Assembly (NCBI GenBank): GCA_024998755.1
Contig: JACEUU010000003.1
Span: 868,001 to 932,000 of the forward strand
DNA: 64,000 nt
Source of the DNA: Vampirovibrio sp.
GTDB taxonomy: Bacteria > Cyanobacteriota > Vampirovibrionia > Vampirovibrionales > JAJTHC01
Reading direction: 5' to 3'
Shown: positions 26,706 to 35,112 of the stretch, one piece after another
Layout of the letters: every line of letters starts with the position of its first letter
Numbering within the stretch: position 1 is the first letter of the stretch
Translations under genes and position numbers: made by a program
Notes under the pieces: model-generated
Database searches by the model: none
What the model saw: the letters and a program-made list of their open reading frames with translations, nothing else
What the model was told of the DNA's origin: nothing

Positions 26706-27548
26706 ATGATGATGATGTCCGCCAGTTCTTTCGCTTCTGATGCTATGGATGAATTTCGTCCTTCAAATAGTACCAATGCCCGCCGTGCATTCCTGCAAGC
26801 CAATGGCACTGTTCCTAACGGGGGTACAGTAAGTACAGCCCAAACACAACAGCAATATCAAGCAAGCCAAAACTATTTAACATCGCCCTTTAAAGGCAAT
26901 AAACTGTCTTCAGGTAGTGCGTCTACTTCTCCGTTGGAATTAATGCAACACCCACTGAATTTAACCGATGAAGAACGTTCGTTTCAGCTCATCAATAAGC
27001 GTGTTGGGTTGCTAGCAGGGCATATGACCCACCAACTATGCCAGCACCAACAAGCGTTACGTAATACTAAGATGATTTTTAATCAGTTACTAGAAGATTT
27101 ACCGACCCTTTGCACCACGTTTAAAGATGCCTTTAAAGGAGCAGATGGCGTAGATACAGGGCGTATTTTTAACGAAATTGACCCCGATAAATCTGTCGGT
27201 GTGTTGAATATTTTATGGCACTGTTTAAGCTTTACTAGCCGTGGTAATTCTAAGCCATTGGCGTTGTTTCGTCCAGATAAAGATCCCGTTTTTACAGGGC
27301 GTATTCTTGCCATTCGGGGTGATTTTCTAGATATTTCCCACACTTATGATACGCAACAATTTTCTGATTTGCTTTCCTTTGAGCTGGCTTCGCTTTACAT
27401 TCCTAGCGACCCGCTAGAGCCTGCTATTATGCGTATTCCACATTTGGGTGAAGAAGAGCAATTGCTTAACCAAGGCGATGCGGCTCGGTTGTTTTTGCTA
27501 AAAACCATTGAAATGGTTTGTGGCGGTGGTTTCCTGCACGAACAATAA
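26706..27548 (+). CDS. Hypothetical protein
   Basis: A 280-residue soluble protein of no family I recognise. The first 85 residues are Ser/Thr/Asn/Gln-rich and likely disordered; residues 90-280 look globular, with helices in the first half (INKRVGLLAGHMTHQLCQHQ) and a mixed second half ending FLLKTIEMVCGGGFLHEQ. The H-x3-Q-L-C-Q-H-Q pattern recalls a four-helix bundle but has no specific match. It begins with four tandem ATGs behind a strong GGAGGG site. A kinase gene follows after a repeat-filled gap. Confidence 0.7.
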   Translation: MMMMSASSFASDAMDEFRPSNSTNARRAFLQANGTVPNGGTVSTAQTQQQYQASQNYLTSPFKGNKLSSGSASTSPLELMQHPLNLTDEERSFQLINKRVGLLAGHMTHQLCQHQQALRNTKMIFNQLLEDLPTLCTTFKDAFKGADGVDTGRIFNEIDPDKSVGVLNILWHCLSFTSRGNSKPLALFRPDKDPVFTGRILAIRGDFLDISHTYDTQQFSDLLSFELASLYIPSDPLEPAIMRIPHLGEEEQLLNQGDAARLFLLKTIEMVCGGGFLHEQ

Positions 27549-27583
27549 AATGCAAGTACGATGGGATTGTTGTTCGGTCTAAA

Positions 27584-27680
27584 ATGGATGCGTTAGGGGG
27601 ACTGGCGTCAGCCCCCCTAACAACCCCCACCGCTTAAGGGGAAAGGTGGCATTAGCATGCGTCCTCCCCCCTTAAAAATC
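27584..27680. repeat. Repeat family F, copy 1
   Basis: GGATGCGTTAGGGGGACTGG followed by CGTCAGCCCCCC and CCCCCACCGCTTAAGGGG. The inverted counterpart lies at 37703-37795, and a partial copy at 35113-35193. The segment contains the dyad GGGGGACTGGCG/CGTCAGCCCCC. No gene is seen in 27549-27984 apart from these repeats. Confidence 0.65.
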
Positions 27681-27713
27681 CCCCCTCCCTACCGCTAAGG
27701 GCTAATTTGTTTA

Positions 27714-27816
27714 CACGCACGTTGAAAATAGGCTTGAGCGGAAGCTAGAGGCTCCCTAAATGCTCTGCTTCGCTACGCTCGCACCAGCCTATTTCCAACT
27801 GCATATGGTTTGAAGC
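27714..27816. repeat. Repeat family G, copy 1 (about 100 bp)
   Basis: Bounded by TTGAAAATAGGCT and AGCCTATTTCCAA, which are inverted relative to each other. The core with GCGGAAGCTAGAGGCTCCCT is nearly identical, in opposite orientation, to 42578-42680. This is a small palindromic mobile repeat. Confidence 0.7.
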
Positions 27817-27984
27817 TAAAAATCCCAACAAAATCTAGTAAAACTGGACGTTCAGCTTTGTTAACTATTTTTATATCGCCAAAGATTAATAAAAATGTTA
27901 CAATATATTTACAATCACTAATTGACCTCGATTCTTCTGTATCATAGTAAAAATTAAAAACTCCAAAAGGAAACACCCCTTACC

Positions 27985-29499
27985 ATGGTAACGAGCAGTA
28001 CCCCCTTTCCTGTTTCTGATGCTACCAGTACGCCTAATAATGCACGTCAATCACTTCAAAAGGCTTTTAATACAACCATGCCCAACATGAACCTTTATAA
28101 TAGTAATAACCTTGGCTACTACCCGTTTGATGAACTGTTGGGGCAGCTTTCAGGGCATTCAGGGCTATTTTCTCAAGCGACCTTCCAAAATTTAGTCAGT
28201 AGTTTAACTCGATTGGTTCGAGACCAACGCCTAAAAGGCACGGTGTTGATATACACCCCCACAGGTACGGCTGATTTTGAAACCGCCACCCTTGGTTTAA
28301 AAGCCATGCAAGGCGTTGAAGTCATTTCACTAGCCCCAATCGTTGAAAATCATTTAGCTACCTTGGTGGAGCGGGGGCAACTTTCCACCGGCGGAACAAC
28401 CCCACTATTTTCGCCCAAGTTAGGGTTTATTCTGTTTTTAACAGAACGCCTAGGGGCAAGCGTCTACTGGGATACGTCTACGATTGACACGTTTCAGCTA
28501 GCCCAAGGCGGTTGGAGCTTTAATCCGCAAGACGTTAAAACACTGGCAACCCGATTGGGCGAAATGCTAGAAAACGAACCCCTGCAAAGTACGATTGAAC
28601 AAGCCCCTACCGATAGACGCTACGACGAAAAAATCACGTTTTTGGTTTCCTCCTTAGTGAGTAATTTAGAACACCGAAACCGAGAACTTTCAGGGGCGGT
28701 TAGCAGTTTACAAACCCTCAATACTCAACTGGTAGAACAAGAACGGTTAGCCACTATCGGGCAAATGAGTTCCACCATTGCTCATGAAATTCGGAATCCG
28801 CTAGGGTTAATTGATTTATACGCTAGCTTGGTGGAAACCCAACTAACTAACTTGAACTTAGAAGCCCTAGACCCAATGGTTATGAAGAACTTGGGTCAAA
28901 TTCGCTCGTCTATTCTGCATATGGAAAGTATTTTAAGTGAACTAACGCAATATGCTAGACCCTTGGAATTAGCTTTGCAACCCATTAATTTAAAGACTTT
29001 TGTTGAAGAGGTGTGTGATTATTATTTGCCCCAGTTTGAAGCCAATGGTATTACCTTAACGGTTGAACATACCCTTAATACCGCTGCTTTGCCTGAAGTA
29101 ATGTGGCAGGAATATCAAGGGGATGTAACCAGATTACGGCAAGCTCTCATTAATTTATTGAAGAACGCCTTAGAAGCGAGCTTATCTGCCCAAGAAAAAG
29201 AAATGGCGAATGGCATACCTTCTAAACCACGTAGCGTAACCGTGGGGCTTTCTTATAGAAAAGATGATAGGGGCTTGTTTTTGAAGGTGAAAGATGAAGG
29301 GTGCGGTATTGCGTTTGATAAGCGAGAAAAGCTGTTTACCCCTTATTATTCTAACAAAGCGAATGGCACGGGGTTGGGGTTAGCACACGTTCAAAAAATT
29401 ATGCAGGCTCATCATGGCGGAAAAGCCACCTTGCTATGGAGCGAACCCACCAAAGGCAGCACTTTCGCCTTAGTTTTTCCGAGACATTTAACTAATTAG
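27985..29499 (+). CDS. Soluble sensor histidine kinase (HisKA/HATPase)
   Basis: A 504-residue kinase with no membrane segment. Residues about 50-200 form an unassigned input domain (VLIYTPTGTADFETA and LGFILFLTERLGASVYWD), and residues about 215-255 a coiled coil. The H box is IAHEIRNPLG with His267, the N box NLLKNALEAS, then DEGCGIAF and GTGLGLAHV. No receiver gene is adjacent. The last five codons and stop lie in the left arm of the palindrome at 29481-29561, so the native C-terminus may have been replaced. AAAGGA precedes the ATG at 27985. Confidence 0.87.
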   Translation: MVTSSTPFPVSDATSTPNNARQSLQKAFNTTMPNMNLYNSNNLGYYPFDELLGQLSGHSGLFSQATFQNLVSSLTRLVRDQRLKGTVLIYTPTGTADFETATLGLKAMQGVEVISLAPIVENHLATLVERGQLSTGGTTPLFSPKLGFILFLTERLGASVYWDTSTIDTFQLAQGGWSFNPQDVKTLATRLGEMLENEPLQSTIEQAPTDRRYDEKITFLVSSLVSNLEHRNRELSGAVSSLQTLNTQLVEQERLATIGQMSSTIAHEIRNPLGLIDLYASLVETQLTNLNLEALDPMVMKNLGQIRSSILHMESILSELTQYARPLELALQPINLKTFVEEVCDYYLPQFEANGITLTVEHTLNTAALPEVMWQEYQGDVTRLRQALINLLKNALEASLSAQEKEMANGIPSKPRSVTVGLSYRKDDRGLFLKVKDEGCGIAFDKREKLFTPYYSNKANGTGLGLAHVQKIMQAHHGGKATLLWSEPTKGSTFALVFPRHLTN

Positions 29500-29561
29500 C
29501 TATTATAATATCCTTAATAGACTTAAGGATATTATAATAGCTAATTAGTTAAATGTCTCGA
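29481..29561. repeat. 81-bp perfect palindrome made of two IS1-like ends
   Basis: Two 38-bp arms (from CGAGACATTTAACTAATTAG to ATATCCTTAA) are perfect inverses around the five bases TAGAC. The right arm, as well as the loop, also occurs at about 37622-37671 upstream of an IS1-type insA gene. The palindrome therefore looks like two IS terminal repeats joined with nothing between them. It covers the end of the kinase gene and precedes ogt, where it may also fold as an RNA hairpin. Confidence 0.75.
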
Positions 29562-29603
29562 TTCATCTTTAAAAATATACCATGTGGAAAGGCTAGAACG
29601 CCC

Positions 29604-30221
29604 ATGCAAAATGACCCGCTAATTTTGGGCGAGGAACGTTTTTATCAGCATTTGCCGTTTGAATTTAATAAAACCCTCATCCACAATGCCAAAACCGTTT
29701 TGCCCAAACTAACGGAAGAGTGGGTGGTGCAAGTCATCCATTCTGAAACCGCCGTGTTACAGGTGAAATTTATCGAAGACTACAGGATTTCTGGGTGCTT
29801 AAATCCTAACTACCATCCTGTACCGTTATCGAAACAAATAAAAGACGCTTGGCAAGCCTACACGCAGGAAGCGAATCCGAAAGCGTTTGAACAATTGCCG
29901 ATTGATTATGACACATCACCTTCAGGGTTAGCTAGCGATGTACCTCATCCTACCGTGTTTCAGCGGGCTATTTGGCAACAACTTCGATTCATTCCTGTTG
30001 GGAAGACGCAAACCTATGGGCAACTAGCAGAAGCAATTGGGAAAGCCCCAATTGCTAGTAGGGGCGTAGGCGGAGCGGTGGGTAAAAATCCTGTTCCGTT
30101 AGTGGTGCCATGCCATAGGGTTGTACCAAAAAACGGATCGATGACCCGCTTTTGTGGTTCGCCCCGATTGATGGAAATTAAACAGGTTTTGCTAGCGTGG
30201 GAAAAAGATAAAGCTGTTTGA
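29604..30221 (+). CDS. ogt: Methylated-DNA--protein-cysteine methyltransferase
   Basis: A 205-residue Ogt/MGMT protein that removes alkyl groups from O6-alkylguanine by transferring them to its own cysteine. The acceptor motif is VPCHRVVPKNG; upstream are FQRAIWQQLRFIPVGKTQTY and the RGVGGAVGKNP DNA-binding/Asn-hinge part. I chose the ATG at 29604 because an upstream in-frame ATG at 29553 lies within the palindrome and would add only element-derived residues; GGAAAGG sits before 29604. The C-terminus replaces the usual GG-x-KR loop with SMTRFCGSPRLMEIKQ. Confidence 0.88.
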   Translation: MQNDPLILGEERFYQHLPFEFNKTLIHNAKTVLPKLTEEWVVQVIHSETAVLQVKFIEDYRISGCLNPNYHPVPLSKQIKDAWQAYTQEANPKAFEQLPIDYDTSPSGLASDVPHPTVFQRAIWQQLRFIPVGKTQTYGQLAEAIGKAPIASRGVGGAVGKNPVPLVVPCHRVVPKNGSMTRFCGSPRLMEIKQVLLAWEKDKAV

Positions 30222-30222
30222 T

Positions 30223-31371
30223 CTATTTTATTAAGGTAATATGAAATACAGAGGGTGTACTAACTAATGCTTGCATTTCTTCTTCAGTGTACCAAGTTTT
30301 AAGGGCTTTTTTACCATCACCTCTTTCACCACTATCAACAGTGTAATACTTGTTTTCTGTTACATCAAAACCAATGTTTTTAGCATGACCCCAATTACCG
30401 AACTTACTCTTAACCATGATAATTCCATCGGATGCTGAATCTTTAATCTTTGCTAAAGCTTCTTTTAAAGAAGTCTCTGAGGAATCCTCCGATTTGGTGT
30501 AGTATGTTGTGTCGATACCAAGAAGCTGAGAGAACACTTCCCCCTCACGAGCTCCAGAACCTAAGTCTTCAGGTTTGTATTTTCCCCAAGCTACATCTAA
30601 AGCCAAAGCAAATTTAGTATTGGCACGATCTCCCTTGTGTGGATATTGTTTAAGCATTTGGTTAATATCTTTTTCTGTTACTACAATGGGGTTTGTGGGT
30701 GGAGAACTTGGGGTAAAGGTGAATGTTTTTGTTTTGGGGTCGTAGTTTACGGTCTTTTCTATCGCTGTTTTTAGGTTTTCTGGTGCTTTACCCTTTTTGT
30801 ATAGATTCACAATACTATTAGCCATGGCATGTAAAGTACAACTATTACGCCCTTTAGGTTGAACAGAATCGGATTGAGACAGTAATAACGCTTCGATGCC
30901 ATTACCAGTAGAGCTACTTGCTGTTTCTTTCACTTCTTTTGTTTTATGTACTTTTACTTGAGGAATATTAAAGTCTTCTGTTTTTTCGACTGATTTCGTT
31001 TTTTTGACTTCGCCTGTGTTTTCCAATGTAGGTTCTGTAGGATCTAGGCCTACTGGTTTTTTCGTCAAAAAACCAGTAATAATACTACCAATTTCCTTTA
31101 AAACTGCTTTGGAAATTTGTCCAGTGGTGATGTCTTTAGCTGGTACTTTTTGATCAGCAATGGTAATATTTATTTCCTTATTATCAACAATGCCATTCTT
31201 ATTAGCATCTTCCCATGCTACTTTAATGTTCCCAACATTTTTCAGATTGTTTTCAAAAGAAACCCCTTTAGAATCGGTATCTGTTGTTAAATTTCGGACG
31301 TTAAATTTTCCAGCTTTTAGGTTCTGGGTGTAAGCGGTAGCAATGCGATTAGGATTAATATTTTGGTTCAT
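30223..31371 (-). CDS. Putative papain-like cysteine peptidase with EF-hand-like loop
   Basis: A 382-residue protein without a signal peptide. Residues 55-66 (DANKNGIVDNKE) match a 12-residue EF-hand calcium loop. Residues 100-170 are a Lys/Glu/Thr-rich linker. The C-terminal domain has GRNSCTLHAMANS with Cys178, then NWGHAKNIGFD with His329, then YYTVDSGE with Asp346. This Cys-His-Asp order and spacing fit a papain-fold (calpain- or C39-like) peptidase, but no named family is certain. It could be a secreted effector or a calcium-controlled enzyme. Its 3' end lies 1 bp from the convergent ogt stop. Confidence 0.6.
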   Translation of the reverse strand: MNQNINPNRIATAYTQNLKAGKFNVRNLTTDTDSKGVSFENNLKNVGNIKVAWEDANKNGIVDNKEINITIADQKVPAKDITTGQISKAVLKEIGSIITGFLTKKPVGLDPTEPTLENTGEVKKTKSVEKTEDFNIPQVKVHKTKEVKETASSSTGNGIEALLLSQSDSVQPKGRNSCTLHAMANSIVNLYKKGKAPENLKTAIEKTVNYDPKTKTFTFTPSSPPTNPIVVTEKDINQMLKQYPHKGDRANTKFALALDVAWGKYKPEDLGSGAREGEVFSQLLGIDTTYYTKSEDSSETSLKEALAKIKDSASDGIIMVKSKFGNWGHAKNIGFDVTENKYYTVDSGERGDGKKALKTWYTEEEMQALVSTPSVFHITLIK

Positions 31372-31611
31372 GGTGAATTTGAATCTCCTTAAAATTCGGT
31401 TACTTCAAGCTAATAATGGGTAGTTTCAGGTGGTGTAATTTGTTTAGGGCTATAGCTTTTAACCACCACTGTAAATGGGGTATGCCAATGAATACTGCCT
31501 AATGAGGTAGTAGAAGATTGATTGTAAAAACTCAAGCGATAGGGAGTAAATTTTAACTAAGAAAATAAAAACAATTTTATAGAGAAAATTGCCTACCTTT
31601 TTTGGAAGCCC

Positions 31612-31645
31612 AAAAAAAGCAGAGGAAATAGCCATTTCCTCTGCT
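31612..31645 (-). terminator. Terminator of the SLT-fliE operon
   Basis: On the minus strand a 12-bp perfect stem AGCAGAGGAAAT/ATTTCCTCTGCT with a 4-base loop is followed by seven Ts. It lies 26 bp beyond the fliE stop. The rest of 31372-31611 is AT-rich leader of the peptidase-like gene with no other feature seen. Confidence 0.92.
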
Positions 31646-31670
31646 GTACAAATTATTTTTTAAATAACCA

Positions 31671-32114
31671 CTACACCTGAATTTGGCTCACCCGCTCGTA
31701 GGCTTGAATTACCTTGGTTAGCACTTGGCTGGTTAGGGTAACCGCTAGTTCCGCCTTGGTGTTTGCCATTACCACATCATGAATATCAACATTACTGTTG
31801 CCGCTCATTAACTGCTTTAGTAACGCATCTGGTTGTTGAACTGTTTGATTGACTTGCCCAATAGTGTTAGCCAGTACCGATTTGAAATTTACACCGCCAG
31901 AAGCTGGTGAACCACCATCAATAGCCGTTATTGACTGCGGGTTGCCCATGGCGGAAATACCGTGAATTGCTTGGCTAGCATACCCTGAAGGTTGCTGCAT
32001 CGCATCTAAACTAAAACGCCCTTGGGCGTGTTGTAATTGGCTACCTAATTGTAAGGCTGAACTAGGCATCATGGAAGTTAATGGTGGAATCATGGTGAAT
32101 AGGGTCTCAATCAT
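31671..32114 (-). CDS. fliE: Flagellar hook-basal body protein FliE
   Basis: A 147-residue protein. Its last 75 residues match FliE: FKSVLANTIGQVNQTVQQPD, then NVDIHDVVMANTKAELAVTL and QVLTKVIQAYERVSQIQV. FliE joins the MS ring to the proximal rod. The first 70 residues are an extra Gln/Ser/Gly-rich extension; FliE is usually about 100 residues. It has no signal peptide, as expected for a substrate of the flagellar type III system. It is next to a lytic transglycosylase but away from other flagellar genes. Confidence 0.85.
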   Translation of the reverse strand: MIETLFTMIPPLTSMMPSSALQLGSQLQHAQGRFSLDAMQQPSGYASQAIHGISAMGNPQSITAIDGGSPASGGVNFKSVLANTIGQVNQTVQQPDALLKQLMSGNSNVDIHDVVMANTKAELAVTLTSQVLTKVIQAYERVSQIQV

Positions 32115-32128
32115 TGGTTGATATAAAC

Positions 32129-32941
32129 TTATTTCGATAATTTTGCTTTCAGATAATTGGTTAAAATATTACGAACATACTGTTGCGTTTCTTGGTAGGG
32201 TGGAATACCCCCAAATTTACTAACCGCATTGGGACCCGCATTGTAGGCAGCTAACGCCAATGCCACATTGCCCCCAAAGCGTTCCAATTGTAGTTTAAGG
32301 TACTTTATACCGCCTTCCATATTTTGAAGCGGGTCATAAGGGTTCGTAACACCCAAACCTTTAGCGGTAGCAGGCATTAGCTGCATCATTCCCACCGCAC
32401 CAGATTTCGATACAACTTGCGGTTGATACCCAGATTCTTGATTAATTACGGCGTGAATCAGCAACGGGTCTAAATTGTATTTTTGCCCCAGGCTACTAAC
32501 CGTAGGATTCCACATCGCTCGTTTATCTGCATTGGGTAACGCATAAGTAATACTGGTATTGGGTTTAGGAGCATAACTTGTACTAGCAAACGGAAACGGT
32601 GCCATGGTTTTACCTACGCCGGCTTTGCTAGTGCTATTAGCATTAAATGGTACAGGTGCACTTGGTGAAGCCGCTTCCTTGGCAGCTACTTGCCTACGCC
32701 GAGCTGCTTCAGCCAATTGTTCTTGCAATATGGCCTTGAAGGTTTCAGCCGTTAGGGGTTGGTTACGTTCTTTTGCTTTGGCGGCGATAATAGCCCGTAG
32801 TGCCTGTAATTGCCGAACCCGTGTTTGGGCGGCTGTCGCCCCACTGGCTTCTTGCATCATGCTTTTTGGGGAATCCATCATCATCATAAGGGGTAAACTC
32901 TCTAATAGTGGGGTTTGAAAATTGTTTATTTTGATGGTCAT
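32129..32941 (-). CDS. Lytic transglycosylase, SLT family (probably rod-associated)
   Basis: A 270-residue protein with an SLT domain at about 140-265. The catalytic Glu169 is in [21 protein letters not shown], followed by [25 protein letters not shown] and ALAAYNAGP. It would cleave peptidoglycan glycan strands. There is no Sec signal or lipobox; residues 35-95 are helical and Ala/Arg/Gln-rich. Lying 14 bp upstream of fliE in one operon, it probably opens the wall for the flagellar rod and may be exported by the flagellar system, which is inference. Confidence 0.85.
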   Translation of the reverse strand: MTIKINNFQTPLLESLPLMMMMDSPKSMMQEASGATAAQTRVRQLQALRAIIAAKAKERNQPLTAETFKAILQEQLAEAARRRQVAAKEAASPSAPVPFNANSTSKAGVGKTMAPFPFASTSYAPKPNTSITYALPNADKRAMWNPTVSSLGQKYNLDPLLIHAVINQESGYQPQVVSKSGAVGMMQLMPATAKGLGVTNPYDPLQNMEGGIKYLKLQLERFGGNVALALAAYNAGPNAVSKFGGIPPYQETQQYVRNILTNYLKAKLSK

Positions 32942-32943
32942 AG

Positions 32944-33011
32944 CGGGCTGGCACAGAGACCAGCCCCTACAGAAATTTATCGTATAGGGGAAGCTCTCCG
33001 TGGCTTCTCGC
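32944..33011. repeat. Repeat pair B2, second copy
   Basis: CGGGCTGGCACAGAGACC...GAAGCTCTCCGTGGCTTCTCG is the inverse of 17480-17549. It sits directly upstream of the SLT gene. Confidence 0.65.
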
Positions 33012-33182
33012 TAAAGATGACAAATAAATTTTTGAACAACTACAAACGTTCTGAAATTGAAGGATGATTGTAAATAAACAATCAACCTAGGCTCGCTATT
33101 GATTTCGGTTAATGATGAACGATTGCGTATAGGTTTCAGTTATTTGGAGGAGAAAGCTGTTGCAAGTATTATTGACTTATTG

Positions 33183-33249
33183 TGTAGGGGCGGATTGCAT
33201 CCGCCTGCCTAACGATTTGGAAAACGGACGGATGCAATCCGCCCCTACA
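33183..33249. repeat. REP-like inverted repeat GTAGGGGCGGATTGCATCCG
   Basis: GTAGGGGCGGAT at the left and ATCCGCCCCTAC at the right enclose about 40 bp with a second internal GGACGGATGCAATCC. Same family as 15533 and 59100. Confidence 0.7.
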
Positions 33250-33292
33250 ATAAAATAGAGTTGTAAAAGTTTTTAAAAAACTATTAATGTAG

Positions 33293-33321
33293 TAGACAAA
33301 CCATCCGAAATATGCTATAGT
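33293..33321 (+). promoter_or_regulatory. Sigma-70-type promoter before the hpf leader
   Basis: TAGACA at 33293 and TATAGT at 33316, 17 bp apart. It would start a transcript with a leader of about 380 nt before hpf. Confidence 0.55.
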
Positions 33322-33327
33322 TGTAAT

Positions 33328-33700
33328 TGTAGAGAGAAGGGGGATAACATCCATCAAAGCAATCCCTTATCTTACTACTGTTTTCTGAGACATAAACATT
33401 CTTGAGTGTTCACTATATTGACCGTTTACAGTTTATTCGGGACAAGAAAAGGAGATTGGGTTTTCATCAACTACCTGAGGTTTACCTTATAGTGTTGGTA
33501 ACAGTGGTAGACTCCGCTTGAAAGCTTCGTCTCCTGTTGTCTCGTTTTATCAGAAAAATAGAAAAGAGATCCAGTCAAATCGGAACGAGCGTTATAAAGT
33601 TATTTCGTTAGAATGCTGTTGCAGTGTTGTAAATTAGAAGGATTTTTTCTACTGTTTCTACTTATTTTTCTGTTGGATTTTTTAAACTTGAAGAGAGGAA
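33328..33700 (+). ncRNA. Long structured leader or candidate small RNA upstream of hpf
   Basis: No ORF fits this stretch. A two-part stem closes a roughly 110-base domain: CGGGACAA near 33440 pairs with TTGTCTCG near 33537, and AGGAG pairs with CTCCT just inside. Within it are the small hairpins TGTTGGTAACA and GCTTGAAAGC. The shape, a long stem with an internal loop, recalls 6S RNA, but I see no specific conserved motif. It may be a separate RNA or an hpf regulator. Confidence 0.35.
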
Positions 33701-33710
33701 ACGCCATCAC

Positions 33711-34175
33711 ATGGAAGCTATCGTCATTCATGGTCGTAACATCGCACTAACAGATGCCCTTAAACAGGCTGTTACCGATAGGATGGGTAAAATAGGGACA
33801 CTGTTCAGTTTTCTTAAAACAATTGAGGTTCATTTGTCTGTTGGCAAAAATCCTCGTATTCAAAATGCTCAAAAAGCCGAATGTGTATTACACGTTAACG
33901 GTGGGCTAATGAAAGTTGAGGCTTGCAGTACCAATTTATACGCTAGTTTAGATTTACTGTTAGATAAAGTGCTTTGTGCCTTGCGGAAATACAAAACCCG
34001 CAATTTAGCCCGCAATAAAAGTGAACGAGCTAAAGGTGAAAACATCCGGATTTTAGGCTTGAACGATGCATTGAAAGCTGAACGCCGTGTAGGCTACATT
34101 GATGTTGAAGATTATTCTACCCTGCAGGCATTGCAGGAAGAAGCTTGCAGAGTACCGTACGCTGAAGCTTCGTAA
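33711..34175 (+). CDS. hpf: Ribosome hibernation promoting factor (HPF/RaiA)
   Basis: A 154-residue S30AE-domain protein. Residues 1-100 give the fold (MEAIVIHGRNIALTDALKQAV, then ASLDLLLDKVLCALRKYKTR); in the family this binds the 30S decoding site and silences ribosomes in starvation or darkness. The C-terminal 50 residues (LNDALKAERRVGYIDVEDYS) are shorter than the dimerisation domain of long HPF, so the protein is intermediate in length. AAGAGAGGAAA precedes the ATG at 33711. It has its own terminator and a long leader. Confidence 0.85.
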   Translation: MEAIVIHGRNIALTDALKQAVTDRMGKIGTLFSFLKTIEVHLSVGKNPRIQNAQKAECVLHVNGGLMKVEACSTNLYASLDLLLDKVLCALRKYKTRNLARNKSERAKGENIRILGLNDALKAERRVGYIDVEDYSTLQALQEEACRVPYAEAS

Positions 34176-34194
34176 TAATTAGCTAGCAGTTTTT

Positions 34195-34237
34195 AAAAAG
34201 CCTATGCCGTCATTTTGGCATAGGCTTTTTGATTTTT
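34195..34237 (+). terminator. Terminator of hpf
   Basis: AAAAAGCCTATGCC pairs with GGCATAGGCTTTTT around 8 bases, followed by GATTTTT. It lies 20 bp after the hpf stop. Confidence 0.92.
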
Positions 34238-34273
34238 AATCGCCATCTGTCGGGTTTAAACAGATGAGGTTGC

Positions 34274-34430
34274 GGAAAAAGGTTTAGTGGGATGGGATAA
34301 TGAGGCACGAGAAACGCAATGAAGGCGTTTACACTAGGTAAATAACCGAATGTTGATTCCTCTGGAATCATTCCGCATAAGCGGAAAATATCGCAGTAAC
34401 AAAATTAGCACGCCCAATAGACCTTTTTCC
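34274..34430. repeat. MITE-like repeat with GGAAAAAGGT ends (157 bp)
   Basis: A 10-bp perfect terminal inverted repeat GGAAAAAGGT/ACCTTTTTCC. The inside shares the motif GGCGTTTACAC..AGGTAAATAAC with the family A copy at 1287 (GGCGTTTACACACAAGTAAATAAC), so the two families may be related. No gene inside. Confidence 0.55.
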
Positions 34431-34468
34431 GTGACTTCAGTTGGCGGTTTTTCGTCTATAATAATAGT

Positions 34469-35071
34469 ATGAATCACAAACCCAGCCTTACCCTTCAAAC
34501 TGTTATCCGATGGATTCCTTTTCTGCTGAGGATGACTATTTTGCTTGCCGTACTATGGGGATTCATTGCCTTAGGGCAGTGGGTTTGGCAAAGCTTTACC
34601 ACAAAACAATCCGTACAGCATATACACACAAAAAACGGACAATATTTTGACCTTACCAGCACACTAGGTGAAGATGAACAAGCCTTATTACTGTTGCGTT
34701 CATCTGCTTTTTTAACCTTATTACAACAACAAAGCTATGGGCAGTTGTATGATACGTGGGCAACTGAAGCCTTAAAAAAAACGGCTGCGAATCGGTCTGT
34801 TTTTTTGAAAATGGCTTATTGTTCAGAACGGTTTTTAGGGAAAATGGTTGCTTACAATAAAAGTTCAGTGGTGGTATTGAAGGTGCTTAAACCTTCGGTA
34901 GCTTACCACGTTATTATTCAAACCGAACGGGAAAAAGCCAATACACTAGAAAAAATAGTGCTAATACTTTATGGTATAGATTACCGCTGGGGCGGGTATT
35001 TTATTTCTACCCCGAATGTTGAATTTCATGCTTGTTTGAAAACGATTACCCACCCCCGTAAACCCTTGTAG
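34469..35071 (+). CDS. Hypothetical single-pass membrane protein
   Basis: A 200-residue protein with one N-terminal membrane helix (about 15-42, WIPFLLRMTILLAVLWGFIA) and a periplasmic or cytoplasmic domain of about 150 residues. The domain pattern (LYDTWATEALKKTAANRSVF, then KPSVAYHVIIQTEREKANTL) is compatible with an NTF2-like fold but I cannot name a family. It appears monocistronic between repeats. Confidence 0.6.
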   Translation: MNHKPSLTLQTVIRWIPFLLRMTILLAVLWGFIALGQWVWQSFTTKQSVQHIHTKNGQYFDLTSTLGEDEQALLLLRSSAFLTLLQQQSYGQLYDTWATEALKKTAANRSVFLKMAYCSERFLGKMVAYNKSSVVVLKVLKPSVAYHVIIQTEREKANTLEKIVLILYGIDYRWGGYFISTPNVEFHACLKTITHPRKPL

Positions 35072-35112
35072 ACTTTATTCGTTTCACAACAATAATACGG
35101 AAAATTATCGCT

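Noticed and set aside
27773-27976. A 67-residue minus-strand frame upstream of the kinase
   Set aside because: It starts in repeat family G and spans the AT-rich leader; no ribosome binding site and no conservation in the other repeat copy.
33439-33545. Firm assignment of the hpf leader as 6S RNA, SRP RNA or RNase P RNA
   Set aside because: The overall stem shape is suggestive, but the diagnostic conserved bases of these RNAs are not visible.
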